From Orientallactaga sibirica (lineage: Eukaryota; Chordata; Mammalia; Rodentia; Dipodidae): a stretch of 64,000 nt of DNA. Below the pieces are notes generated by a model, which was given only the letters and a program-made list of their open reading frames with translations, made no database searches and had not been told where the DNA came from. Shown here one piece after another: positions 46,004-57,480 of the stretch. Positions within the stretch are counted from its first letter, which is position 1. Each line of letters begins with the position of its first letter. Made by a program: the position numbers and the translations under genes. The stretch is taken from positions 4,216,001-4,280,000 of the forward strand of contig JAEOAD010000055.1 in NCBI GenBank assembly GCA_036365145.1. Direction: 5' to 3'.

Positions 46004-46143
46004 CTTTTAGGTAGGGTGTATCACTCTAGCCCAGGCTGACCTAGAATCCACTATGTACTCTCAGGCTGGCCTCGAACTCACAATGATCCTCCTACCTGGG
46101 CCTCCCAGTGCTGGGATTAAAGGTGTCGCCACCACGCCGGCTG
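46004..46143 (-). repeat. B1 SINE
   Basis: 'aggtagggtgtatcactcta' to 'gtcgccaccacgccggctg'. Confidence 0.83.
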
Positions 46144-46387
46144 ACTAGGGTCTTCATGAGCCACCTACTCAGCCCCTGAACTTGTCTTTTATTGTATCTG
46201 AAGTTGAGCACTGAGACCACCTCACCTGACCTTCCACAATAATCATGTGAACTGTTCTCTTTCACTACCGTGAGTCTGAAAGAGAGCTTCAAGGTAGCTG
46301 CCTTCTCTAGCCTATCTATCCACTGTTTAATATGTCAGGAACTCCATGTGGGAAAACTACCTGGTAACGAGAACCATGGGAAGAGGG

Positions 46388-46735
46388 CTGGGGAGGTAGC
46401 TCAGCAGTGAAGAGCACTTACACTTAAGGGCCTCTCAGACCAGAGACTGCCAAGCTTGACTCCCCAGAACCCAGATGAAAAGTTAGGCGTGGCTACACAT
46501 GTCTGTAACCCCAATGCACAGGGGAGTGGAAACCTGGGACATCGATGGGGCTCACTACGTACAGCAGCTCTGGGTGGAAGGACCCCGTCTCAAGGAAAGA
46601 CATATGTGGATAAGAAACGAGATACCTGATATTTTCCTCTGTATTCTGCACACATGCACATGCGGAGCACGCGTAAGCCCACACACCACACCAACACATA
46701 CTCTATATATGCACACATGTACCCCCACCCAAAAG
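46388..46735 (+). repeat. B4-like composite SINE
   Basis: Head gggctggggaggtagctcag, B1-like 'gtggctacacatgtctgtaa', 'ggaccccgtctcaaggaaag', and a CA-rich end. Confidence 0.55.
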
Positions 46736-46789
46736 AACAACCAGAGGAAATAATCTTTGTTTCTGAGATGTGCAGAATTGAAAAGCATC

Positions 46790-46961
46790 CTTTTTGTTGT
46801 TGTTGTTGTTGTTTTGGTTTTTCGAGATAGGGTCTCACCCGAGCCCAGCCAGACCTGGGATTCACTATGTAGCCTCAGGGTGGCCTTGAACTCATGGCGA
46901 TCCTCCTACCTCAGCCTTCAAAGTGCTGGGATTAAAGGCATGTGCTACTATACCTGGCTTT
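46790..46961 (-). repeat. B1 SINE with (TTG)n tail side
   Basis: 'tttttcgagatagggtctca' to 'gctactatacctggctttg'. Flanks gaaaagcat on both sides (46778, 46962). Confidence 0.87.
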
Positions 46962-47575
46962 GAAAAGCATTTTATGACTAGACAATTAGGGTCAAATGTG
47001 TGCCATTTGGTCACAACGCCCCTGTAAGAATACATATATCACCCATGTCCCTGGGTCAGACTTCCAGAAGATCTCTCTGTAGGCCCTCCAAGTTCTAACC
47101 AACTAGTTTGTGGCCATAAAGCTTTTTCTCTCCCTCCACCATAACTCATGACTTGTTGGCTTCTGTCACTGGCAGTCAGGCCTGGCTTTTTTGGGTGCTA
47201 CCATATAGATTATCTGCCGGTGGTATGGACCTTCAAGGTAGCTGCCCTCTCTAGCCACAGGCTTGGCTGTGATGGAACAGCCTGAAGGCAATGAGAGATG
47301 GTGAGGGTGAGTTTCCAGGAGCACAGGGGTTGGCTTGTGTGAATCAGTGTCCCAACTGTCACCCACCACTGACAGACTTTTATGCAGAAGAGAGGGGTCT
47401 ACAGAAAGGCTGGTAGGGGCTGCCTCTATTGACATGGGGAACTTGCAGACTCAGAATCCTCAGCCCCACCTATGGCTTTACAAATGTCTCTACCCTGTGT
47501 CTCAGTGTCCCATCCTTCTCAATTAGTGTCCTTCCTTTAGAGTCAGAAAATGGGGCGACTCTGCCATGTTGCCAT
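46962..47575. other. Unrecognised sequence
   Basis: Contains 'cttcaaggtagctgccctct', nearly repeated from 46288 ('cttcaaggtagctgccttct'). No element name can be given. Confidence 0.35.
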
Positions 47576-47745
47576 CTACTGTGGTTTGAACGTAGAAATG
47601 TCCCCCCATAGGCTCATTTGGGGAGGTTATGGAACCACTAGAGGTGGAGCCTTGTTAGAGAAAGTGGATCTCTGGGGATGGGCTTTAAGGTTTTGTAGCC
47701 TGCCCCCACTTCCTGTTCATCCTCTGCTTTCTGCCTGGCTGGTAG
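47576..47745 (+). repeat. MaLR-like rodent repeat fragment
   Basis: 'tggtttgaacgtagaaatgt', 'ccataggctcatttggggag', 'cccacttcctgttcatcctc'. Truncated by the GATG array that follows. Confidence 0.6.
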
Positions 47746-47920
47746 CTAGATGGATAGACAATGGACTTATGGATGGATGGATGGGTGGATGGATAATAAA
47801 TGGATGGGATGGATGGTAGCTAGATGGGTACATGGACAGGTAAATCCATGAGTGTGTAGATGGATAGGTGGGTGGGTGGGTGGATGGTACCTGAATAGGT
47901 AGGTGAGTGAGTGCATAGAA
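47746..47920. repeat. (GATG)n-type degenerate microsatellite
   Basis: GGAT/GATG/TGGG repeats of about 170 bp, similar to the arrays at 13449 and 21362. Confidence 0.9.
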
Positions 47921-47932
47921 AACTGATGACAG

Positions 47933-48090
47933 GCCGGGTGTGGCGCACACCTTTAATCCCAGCACCCAGGAGGCAGAGGTAGGAAGATGGCCATGAGTTT
48001 GAGGCCACCCTGAGACTACAGAGTGAATTTCAGGTCAGCCTGGGCTAACCTGAGACTCTGCCTCAAAAAACAACATCAAAAAAGAAATAA
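47933..48090 (+). repeat. B1 SINE
   Basis: 'ggccgggtgtggcgcacacc' to 'actctgcctcaaaaaac'. Flanks include aactgatgacag / aaatgatgacag. Confidence 0.86.
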
Positions 48091-48461
48091 AAGAAAAAAT
48101 GATGACAGACAAATAAAAGAATAAATGCCCTTTTGAGAAAGTACGGGCTCCCATTAGTGTTCTTCCAGCAGGGGGCATCAAGGCACCAAGATTGCACTCT
48201 GGTCTCTGAGTGGTTCTCAGTGGTGAACCGCTCCTGCTTGCCCCCTACCTGTAGTCAGAGGCTAGGCTTAGCTGCAGCTTGTTGGAAACCCTGGCAGGTG
48301 AGAAGGCTCAAGACCCAGGACCAGGTTAGAGTCACGTGCCATGAGGTGCAGGAGGTATGCACAAAAAGCACAGATGTAGAGACTAAGCCACACATGCCAC
48401 CTATAACTAGGGCCTAAGAGAGAGACAGTGAGGGTACTGGACACCAGACAAGACATAAGTG
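48091..48461. other. Unrecognised sequence
   Basis: No repeat or exon was recognised. Confidence 0.35.
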
Positions 48462-48665
48462 TGGCCTGAAGAGATGGCTTAGTGGTTAAGACATTTGCCT
48501 ACAAAGCCAAAGGACCCCAGTTCGATTCTCCAGGACCCACATAAGCCAGACACTCAAGGTGGCACATGCATCTGGAGTTTGTTTACAGTGGCTGGAGGCC
48601 CTGGCACACCCATGCTCTCTCTCTCTCTCTCTTTCTATCTCTCTTTCTCTGCCTCTTTCTCTCTC

Positions 48666-48717
<52 letters not shown>

Positions 48718-48720
48718 AAT
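48462..48720 (+). repeat. tRNA-type SINE with expanded (AAAT)n tail
   Basis: Head gtggcctgaagagatggctt. The tail has grown to about 50 bp of perfect AAAT repeat. Confidence 0.88.
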
Positions 48721-48730
48721 ATATTTTTAA

Positions 48731-48749
48731 AAAGAAAGAAAGAAAGAAA

Positions 48750-48789
<40 letters not shown>

Positions 48790-48811
48790 AAAAGAAAGAA
48801 AGAAAGAAAAA
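48731..48811. repeat. (GAAA)n microsatellite
   Basis: About 80 bp of GAAA with occasional AAAAAG. It directly follows the SINE tail. Confidence 0.95.
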
Positions 48812-49165
48812 TGCACCATCTGCACTTGTCCTGAGGACCAACCTGCTGTCCCTACACTTACAGGTGAAGTATTTGGGCCTGAGACTTACCCAGGCCACCC
48901 AGCAAGAATGCAGTGAGATGTTAAGTTATCCAGTTCTAAGAATCCCAGTGAGGTTTCTCTGACAGCAGATAAATTTTTATTAAATGCAGGTTAGTGCCTG
49001 GAGGATGAAGATTGTTGAGGGGGTTGTTCTGGGAAGATAGCTGAGGGTACAACAGGGCGCTGGGCTCAGTGGGCCCACCTGCCACCCTGGGGGATGCCAA
49101 ATGCACACTTTACAACCATACCAGAAACTCAGGGTACAAATCAGCAGCATAGATCAGCACCTTCA

Positions 49166-49592
49166 CGTGGAACTCGACTTGTCCCTTCCCCGGGTGTGAA
49201 TTTGCCATCTTAACATGGAACTTGACTTGTCCCTTCCCCGGGTGTGAATTTGCCATCTTAACGTGGAACTCGACTTGTCCCTTCCCCGGGTGTGAATTTG
49301 CCATCTTAACGTGGAACTCGACTTGTCCCTTCCCCGGGTGTGAATTTGCCATCTTAACGTGGAACTCGACTTGTCCCTTCCCCAGGTGTGAATTTGCCAT
49401 CTTAACGTGGAACTCGACTTGTCCCTTCCCCGGGTGTGAATTTGCCATCTTTGGAACACTTGTCCCTTCCCGGGTGTGAATTTGCCATCTTAACGTGGAA
49501 CTCGACTTGTCCCTTCCCCGGGTGTGAATTTGCCATCTTAACGTGGAACTCGACTTGTCCCTTCCCCGGGTGTGAATTTGCCATCTTAACAG
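49166..49592. repeat. 48-bp minisatellite, 9 copies
   Basis: The marker tttgccatct recurs at 49201, 49249, 49297, 49345, 49393, 49441, 49481, 49529 and 49577. Spacing is 48 bp except one 40-bp unit. Copies are nearly identical (cgggtgtgaatttgccatct core). Since 48 is divisible by three, long open frames arise on both strands (minus: repeated MANSHPGKGQVEFHVK). I treat these as by-products. Confidence 0.97.
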
Positions 49593-49689
49593 GGTATAGG
49601 GCTCACTTTTCTTTTGGAGGTTCATCAATCACTCCTGATCAGTGCCAGAAAGTTATTACAGCTTTAAAAATAAAATAATAAAAAAAAAA

Positions 49690-49806
49690 CTTGGCATGGT
49701 GGCTCATGCCTGTAAATCCAAATACCTGGGAGTCAAAAGCAGGAAGATCATGAGTTCCAAGTCAGTCTGGGCTACATAGTCAGATGAGACCCTGTCTCAA
49801 AAAACT
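49690..49806 (+). repeat. B1-like SINE, diverged
   Basis: 'acttggcatggtggctcatg' to 'gagaccctgtctcaaaaaac'. An older copy. Confidence 0.7.
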
Positions 49807-49812
49807 GAGGGC

Positions 49813-49986
49813 TGGGCTGGAGAGTTGGCTTAGCAGTTAAGGCTCCTGCCTGCGAAGCCTAAGGACCCTGGTTCAATTCTCCAGGTCCCACATAAGCCAG
49901 ATGCATATGGCGGCACATGCATCTGGAGTTTGTTTGCAGTGGCACGCCCATTCTCACTCTTTCTCCCTCTCTGACTCCAATAAATA

Positions 49987-49995
<9 letters not shown>
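49813..49995 (+). repeat. tRNA-type SINE followed by (AT)n
   Basis: Head gggctggagagttggcttag. The tail passes into (AT)n at 49994-50038. Confidence 0.85.
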
Positions 49996-50038
<43 letters not shown>

Positions 50039-50041
<3 letters not shown>

Positions 50042-50183
50042 TTTTGCAAGGTAGGGTCTCACTCTGGTCCAGGCTGACCTGGAATTAACTTTGTAGTCTC
50101 AGGGTGGCCTCGAACTCTTGGCGATCCTCCTACCTCTGCCTCCCGAGTGCTGGGATTAAAGGCGTGCGCCACCAAGCCCGGCT
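50039..50183 (-). repeat. B1 SINE
   Basis: 'gcaaggtagggtctcactct' to 'cgccaccaagcccggctat'. Well conserved. Confidence 0.88.
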
Positions 50184-50202
50184 ATAATTGTTTTTTTGAA
50201 AA

Positions 50203-50304
50203 GCTGAGGGCTAAGGTTGCGACTCAGTGGTAGAACATTTGCTTAGCATGCATAAGGCTCTAGGTTCTAACCAGGCATCAGCACCATACACACACATGTG
50301 CACG

Positions 50305-50353
<49 letters not shown>
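50203..50353 (+). repeat. ID-type SINE with (CG)/(CA)n tail
   Basis: 'gctaaggttgcgactcagtg' to 'ggttctaaccaggcatcagc', then CACGCGCG and (CA)n at 50312-50352. Confidence 0.65.
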
Positions 50354-50354
<1 letters not shown>

Positions 50355-51950
50355 TTGCTAGTGAAACAAGTGGCTGTGCTGAGCCAAAGGAGAACCCAGG
50401 CCAGAACACAAAACAATGACAGGGCTTCAACACTGAGCTGGTCCTCTGGCTTGCTGAGAACAGGTCTAGGTGAGGGGAGAGGCCCTCATGAAGAAGGCAT
50501 TCTCAGTGTGCCCATTTCTTCCCATCAGTAAGCATCTGATCGAGGTACCATAGGACCACAGGCACCTACTACAGCCTGAGATCACTGCTGGTGCTCCCAG
50601 AGCAAGCCAACACCCTCTGCCACCAGAAGGCTCTTCTGGCAGTATGTGGCCCAGCTTCCAGGTCTGGGCTCAAACAGGACCTCTGCACTCACCCCTCATG
50701 AAGTTCCCCAGAGCACCCCGCTCATCAGTCCTGCTGCCTTTCAGACGAGGGCAACTTCTATAATCTGGTGGGCAAGGCAGAGGTTTAGAACCTGGTGGCC
50801 AGTGAGGCCCTGCAGGAGTCAGGAGCAACTGCCTTTGGAAGGGGATCCCTGCTCTGGATAGTCCTCGCTTCCCTCCTCAAGCCCCTGTAGGTGGATGAAC
50901 CCCATACTCTGTTACTTCGTCCCCAACTAAATGGTGGGCAGGCCTGGGGGTGGGCAATGGTCGAAAATCTGCCAGCTACACAAAGTCAGTGACAGATTGC
51001 AAGGAACAGGTGGGAGAATGCGGGAGCCATGAACCCCATTTGTGACCCAAGCCCTGCCAGCACCATGAAAAGAGGTAATCTCTGTCTCTCTTTTTTTAAT
51101 CTCCACAGTTCCAGTGCCCTGATGGCTGGTCTGACACCGTGTGTGCAGGGTTTGCAGAATGCACAGAGCTGGCTGGCCCTGAGCCCCCAGGGCTCCTTGA
51201 ACTTTGTGTGGTGAGCGAGGGAGGTGGCAGGTCCTTTGTGCTGATACCCCAGCAGCTACCATTTCTGAACAGGTAAGTCTGCCGTAGCACATTTTGACCT
51301 CTCACCTTCATATCCTTCTACCTCCATCAGGGATGTGATGGGCCTGACCCCAGGCCTTTCCTTAAAAGGTCAGTCCTGCCCCAGGCCCAGACTGGCATCC
51401 CAGTGACATCCCAGCACCTGACATATTTTTTACACCTTTTCCAACTGACCCACCGTTGCCAACTCTTCAACCCTGGGTTTTCATGGTGGGCAGAGGACAA
51501 TATGGGCAGATGAGCTGAGTACTGAGATGACAGTTCTGTCCCCGCCTGGCCAGTGACCTCTTGAACCCAAGTTTCCTCACCTGTGAATTAGAGGTAGTTG
51601 TGCCTGCCTCCTGGGACGGCTGTGAGGGTTATGTGAGGTGACAAGCTTTGCCTGGTGCTTAGATACTCAACAAATGTCACATGTTAGATGTGGATCCAGA
51701 AAGTATGAAAGCTGGACTGTACAGTGCAGACTGTGCCAGCTCAGCGGGGGCTTCGGCCAGCTCCTATCCTGTGAATGGGTCCATGCTGTCTCTGTTAAAT
51801 CTTGATCCATGTCCTCATGAAGAGCATTCCACAGGCCAGGCTGGAGCCAGAGCTAGCAAGTAAGGCAGAGGTCCACTCCAAAGGGAGGAATCCTTAGTGG
51901 AACCTGAGCACCAGCAGCAGTTTCCAGAGGAGCTGAGGGTGTGTGTGTGT

Positions 51951-51989
<39 letters not shown>

Positions 51990-53407
51990 ATGTGGCATGT
52001 GCTCGCATCCACCCAAGGGCTGGGCTTGCTTATGCAGCTGATGCCCGTTCTCAGAGTTTGGGCTGTGGCAGGCTTTCTGCCATCTGAGTGCCGCTTCTGG
52101 CTTTCTGAGCCTTCTTTGAGACAGAGGCAGCCAGCTGGACCCAGCCTGCTTCCCAGAGCCGGCCTCACAGCTGCTTTTGCCATCACAGGGAGGAGCCTGG
52201 CCTGGTAGGAGCCTCGTGGCATCAGCTCCCAGTCTTCAGCCAGGGGACAATGGGAAGGAGGCTGTGCACTGGCCACTAGGGAAGGAGATGGGAAAATGGC
52301 ATCAGGAACACTGGAGCAGCAGTGTCGGTGGGTGGGTGAGTGTGGGTGGGGAGCAGAGGGATCACTGACCAGGTAGTAATGAGATGAGAGCAGGGAACGG
52401 AATTCAGAACAAAGCTGTTAAAGACTGGGAAGAAGTGGGGGCCAGAGAGAAGGGTGGAGGTAGACACAGGCTGTAGAGTCACAGGCAAGAGAAACAGAGA
52501 GACAGAACGAGAACTCAATTCTGAGAAAGATGAAGACAGGAAAGAGACATGGGGAGAGGGGATAAAGTCATAGAAATGGGAAGGAGAGGGAGGGAGACCC
52601 GAAGACTATTAGGCAGAGAAGAAAAGATGCAGGACAAAGAGACAAGGAGCAAATAAAATGACACGTGGCCCCGATGGATGGTTGGAAAGGGTTGAGCCAG
52701 AAGGGTTTGAGGACTTACCATGGTCAACCTGCTCCTCATTTCCCAAGGAGAACACAGAAGCCATAGCCATCAATGGCAGAACCAGACCAAATACAGGGTT
52801 CAAAGACAGTGACAGGAAATATGAGCCATGAACAGGAAGCTCTAAAGGGAGATGTCGGGGGGAGAGATGAAGGGATACCCCACAGTGAACATTGGGGGGG
52901 GGCTCTCAAAGCAGCAGGCCCTCCAGGACCTCCTGCCTGATCCAAGTCCCTGCTACAGGCAGAAACAGAGGACAGAAAGAAAAGCCAGACATGGGGCTGG
53001 GCATGAGGCAGGACTGACACTGCCAGTGATCCAACCATACACCTTCCCATCTGGCCTGGTCCTCGGAACCCCTTCAAATCAGACAGGAAATCAGAAGTGG
53101 GCATGCTGCCCAGCATAAGAAACGCCAGCCATGGAATTCTGGAGCCGTGAGCCATGAATGGGAGAAGCCACCGTGTTCTTCAGCCTGAGACCCTGCAGCA
53201 GTGGAGGGCACTAGCATCGTGACAGTGAGGCACCAGTACTGTGATAGTGACTGGGTGACAGCAACACAGTTATGGTCCATGTTCAGTCTTAGTAAACATG
53301 ACTTCCAATGGCACAGAAGTATATATATGACACATTTGAGGAAGGGCTCCCAATCATGACTCTAATATGATATAGTCTCAGGCTCCAAGACTACAATGAG
53401 GATGTTT
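50354..53407. other. 3 kb of unique intergenic sequence
   Basis: Few repeats apart from (GT)n at 51941-51988. An exon-like stretch at 51108-51211 (ctccacag before, gtgagc after) has no recognisable protein and no partner exons. No gene is called. This is the longest repeat-poor stretch in the right half. Confidence 0.4.
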
Positions 53408-53534
53408 GTTGTTGTTTTGTTTTGTTTTGATACAGGGTCACATGATGCAGCCCAGACTGGCCTCGGACTTGTGATGTTCCAACCTCAGTCCCCAGGTACT
53501 GGGATTACAACCATGCACCATTGTGCCTGGCTTC
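53408..53534 (-). repeat. B1-like SINE, old
   Basis: 'gatacagggtcacatgatgc' to 'caccattgtgcctggcttc', clearly diverged. Confidence 0.6.
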
Positions 53535-53579
53535 AATAAGGATCTTTAACCCTGTCATTTGGGTGACAATGTTTAAGTG

Positions 53580-53840
53580 TTCCTCCCAGTTATGGAAGCA
53601 AACGGTTTCTCTTTCGGTGAGCATGTAAGATACTTTCATGAAATAAGGCATGGATTTCTGAAGCCCGGATTACTCACACCAGACTATGAGTGGGTCAAGG
53701 CAACCGACATTGACTTTAGATGGTTCCCCTGTGCCAGGCCCTGGGACAGAAGGGGGCAGGACTGGTATGACCATCAATACTCAGGTTGGGTGGAAAGGAT
53801 GCCCTTACCCAGGTTGAGATGGGACAGTGTTTATATATGA
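53580..53840 (+). other. Unassigned small open frame followed by AATAAA
   Basis: An open frame of about 82 codons from an ATG near 53595 (MEANGFSFGEHVRYFHEIRH) to a TGA at 53838-53840, with AATAAA at 53844-53849. It is Trp/Asp/Arg-rich. I do not recognise it. It could be chance, a retrocopy tail or a conserved micro-exon. Confidence 0.2.
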
Positions 53841-54539
53841 TCAAATAAATATGTTAAAGTAGTGGGGGTCAGGTTTCTACTGTTAGCAAAGAGAGTTACA
53901 ATAATGGGAAGACACAGCGATAGAATTACCCCGTGTGCTGGACTGGAATTGGAGGTAGTGGTGTGAACTCAAGGAGTGATCGCGCTCTCTCTCCCTCTCT
54001 CTGCTGAGAGGACCTGAAGGCAACACCCCCAAAGCAATGGACACATAGATTTTGGCTTCTAAAAGGAGCCAGGGCCCCTGGCAGACATGACTTCCTCGAG
54101 GCCCTGGGGCAGGGAAGGGACACAGTGAACTCAGAAAGTAAACAAGTGCTCAGAGAATGTTGGGACATGTCAGAAAGACCTAGAAGGGACCTCATAGGCG
54201 CTCCCATGGGGCAAGTCTGGACCACTCTGCACATCAAAATAAATAATGATTGTAACAGATTATGACTCCTTGAAAAAAATAATGAAACCAGGAGTCCAAG
54301 GTGCTAGGGAGGGAAGGGGAAAGGGAGGGAGCATTTAGTGAGGCATGGACTACTTACATTGTCTCAAAATACTACCCCACCAAATTCTTGCTCCCTATGA
54401 ATGGAAACAGGATGGCTTGCTGTGGGGCTTTTCCAATGAAGGGGCCTGGCAGGCACGTTCCAAGAGATCCAAGTGCACATCACTATTGAAGGGACAGGTT
54501 GAAATTATCCAGTGACAGACCAGCCCCTGGACTATTCCT

Positions 54540-55000
54540 GCCGAAGACCCAAACCTGAAGCTAATCACCAGGAGACATCAGACAAACCAGAATTGAAGGG
54601 AGTGCTACAGAAAACTGACTTGTAATCTTTGCAAGTGTCAAGGTCATGAAAGCCAGGGAACGTCTGCAGCTGTGCCTCCGTCTGAAGGAGACTAAGAGAT
54701 GTGACAGTGTGAGCCTTTAAGGATCCATGGACTACAAGGAACATTACTGGGGGCTGGGATGATGGCTCAGCAGCTAAAGGAACTTGCTTGCAAAGCCTAA
54801 CAGTCTGGGATTCAATTCCCCATGTAAAGCCAGATGCACAGACAACTGCAGAAAACTATGTGGGGCCTACGGTGTAGAAGGAGGTAATGTTTGAATCCTG
54901 CTTCCAATCATCCAGTTGTGGTTATATAGGAAACAATAGAATATGTGTTCAGGAAAAAATTAATATGTATTCTGCTTGCAGCTTTCTTTAAGTTTTAAGT
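54540..55000 (+). repeat. Ancient interspersed repeat remnant with SINE fragment
   Basis: 'gtcaaggtcatgaaagccag' and 'gaaggagactaagagatgtg' match the style of an old mammalian repeat. It resumes after the SINE piece with 'ggaggtaatgtttgaatcct'. Confidence 0.4.
54750..54845 (+). repeat. tRNA-type SINE, 3'-truncated
   Basis: Head gggggctgggatgatggctc to 'agccagatgcacagac'. The CT-rich part and tail are missing. Confidence 0.75.
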
Positions 55001-55043
55001 TGTTAATTTTAAAAAATTCTGTACATAATAAAACTTTCAAGAT

Positions 55044-55260
55044 AGGGCGGGAAAGAGAGCTCAGTGGTCAAAGGTGCTTGTTTGCAAAGCCTGAAGACCC
55101 AGGTTCAATTCCTCAGTACCCATGTAAAGCCAAATACACAAAGTGGTGCATGTGTCTAGAATTCACTTGCAATGTCAGGAGGTGCTGGTGCACCCATACT
55201 CACTCACTCTTTCTATTTACCTTATTCTTTCTCTCTCTCAAAAAAAAATGTTTAAGAAAA
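55044..55260 (+). repeat. tRNA-type SINE
   Basis: Head agggcgggaaagagagctca. Flanks aaaactttcaagata recur on both sides (55028 and 55258). Confidence 0.82.
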
Positions 55261-55785
55261 ACTTTCAAGATACCTATCTTTTCATATAAACAATGCCAAA
55301 CCTTTCAGGAATGAATAATTCCTAATTTGTACAATGGGGTCATACCAAAATCAAAGGTGATATGTAAAGTAAAACTGTGTTCATTGAATCTATGATGTAA
55401 AGAGCCCAAATGAAACACATGCAAACTAGGCCACCAGCCATGAGGAGCCTTTCTTGAGAGCAGGTGAGCCTGCCTTTTTTCAGCATCCCACTCTGCCCTG
55501 GGACATGTGGCCTTGCTGGCCAGGTTGTCATCTTGGGTCCACTGTTAAAATTCACTGAGAGAGGTGGCTGAGCATCAAGGGAGGAGTCTGAGGCATGGAA
55601 CACTTCCTGGCACACTGTGTCACCAAAACATCCCTGCATTGCTTGCTCTATATTTTTTTGTGACCAAGAGTTAGCTCCCTTTGTGAAAAGGACACTATTT
55701 GGAGTTTTCTACCATTCATAGCCAACCCTAATGCTAACATTCAATAGACTATTAAGGGAAAAGTTATATTTCATTTCACAAATGA
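55261..55785. other. Unrecognised AT-rich sequence
   Basis: No repeat or exon was recognised before LINE-1-like sequence begins. Confidence 0.35.
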
Positions 55786-57268
55786 AAATGGACTCAATAA
55801 AGTTCAATATCCATTTGTGATTAAAAATACTTAGCAGACTTCATAAAGAATGCCTACAAAATCCCCCCAAGTAAAACCCCATATTTAATAGTGAGGACTT
55901 CCAGAGACAAAACCTGGAAAGAAACTCTCCTCTCCAGATTACTATTAAACTACCAAACACACATACCAAAGAACATATATTGAAAGCAGTTAGAAAAAAA
56001 AAATCAAGTCACATAAAAAGGCAAGCCCATCAGGATAACAGCAGATTACTCAACACAAAATTTTAAATCCAGAAGGGCTTAAAGTGATGTATTCCAACTT
56101 CTGAAATAAAGCAGCTGTCAACCAAGGTTTCTTTATCCTGCAAAGGGTATTCCACAACAAAAGCAGGCTAAAGGAATATTTGAAGATAAAACCAGCTCTA
56201 CAGAAAATACTTGAAAGGATCCTCCATGCTGAAGAGAAAGAAAAGCACACGTATAAGGAACCTGGAAAAAACAAACCATACTCCAATACTAGTTAATATA
56301 AGAGAGCAAAGGTAAAACTGGAAGAACTACAAAACAAGAAAAATGGCAAAAATAAATGCACACCTTTCAATAATAATTCATATCAATAGCCTCAATGCCC
56401 CAACCAAAAGACATAGGTTTGCAGACTGGGTTAAAAAGCAGGATCCTTCAATTTGTTGCCTCCAAGAAACTCACCTTTCTACAAAGGATGGACGCTACCT
56501 CAGGGTGAAAGGTTAGAAAACTGTGTTTCAAGCAAATGGGCCTAGAAAATAAGTAGGGGTCTCTATCCTAATATCTGACAGGGTAGACTTCAGACCAACA
56601 TTAGTTAGGAAAGATAAGGAAGGTCACTTTATATTGATTAAAGGAACACTCCAACAGGAGGACATTGCAATCCTAAACATATGTGCACCTAACACAGGGG
56701 CTCCCAATTTCATCAGACAAATGCTATTAGAACTAAGGTCACAGATAAGGCCAAAAACAGTTGTAATAGGTGACTTCAACACCCCCCATCATCAATTGAC
56801 AGATCATCTTGGCAAAAAATAAACAGAGATACATCTGGATTAAATTAGGTCATAGAACAAATAGACCTAACAGATATATACAAGATATTTCATGCAAATG
56901 CTGCACAATACTCATTCTTTTCAGCGGCACATGGAACATTCTCTAAAATAGACCACATATTAGGACACAAAGCAAATCTTAACAAATACAGGGAAATTAA
57001 AATAATTCCTTGCACTCTACCTGATCACAATGGGATCAAACTACAAATCAATAGCAAGAAAAGCTATAGAGCACACACAAAATCATGGAAACTAAACAGT
57101 ACAGTACTATATGATGAATGGGTCAATGAAAATCAATAAGGAAATTTAAAAAATTCATAGAATAAAATGATAATGAAAACACAATATGCCAAAAACCTTT
57201 GGGACACAATGAAGGCAGTCCTAAGAGGGAAATTTATAGCTTTAAGTGCCTATATTAAGAAATTAGAG

Positions 57269-57480
57269 GGCTGGAGAGATGGCTTAGTGGTTAAGGCACA
57301 TGCCTGTGAAGCCTAAGGACCCAGGTTCGATTCTCCAGGTCCCACCTATGCCAGATGCACATGGTGACACATGTGTCTGGAGTTTGTTTGCAGTGGCTAG
57401 AGGCTCTGGCACGGCCATCCCCCCTCCCTCTCTCTCTCTCTCTCTAACAAATAAAAACAAATCAGAAAAAAATTTTAAAA
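57269..57480 (+). repeat. tRNA-type SINE nested in LINE-1
   Basis: Flanked by aagaaattaga on both sides (57258 and 57480), an 11-bp target duplication in ORF2. Confidence 0.92.

Noticed and set aside
49166..49592. CRISPR-like regular array
   Set aside because: Units are contiguous with no unique spacers, and the genome is mammalian. It is a minisatellite.
49110..49628. 172-codon minus-strand open frame of 16-residue repeats
   Set aside because: It comes from the 48-bp minisatellite, which is open in several frames on both strands. There is no splice, start or homology support.
51108..51211. Exon-like segment with good acceptor and donor (FQCPDGWSDTVCAGFAEC in one frame)
   Set aside because: No partner exon, no recognisable family and no conservation evidence. 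Splice-like signals alone are common by chance.
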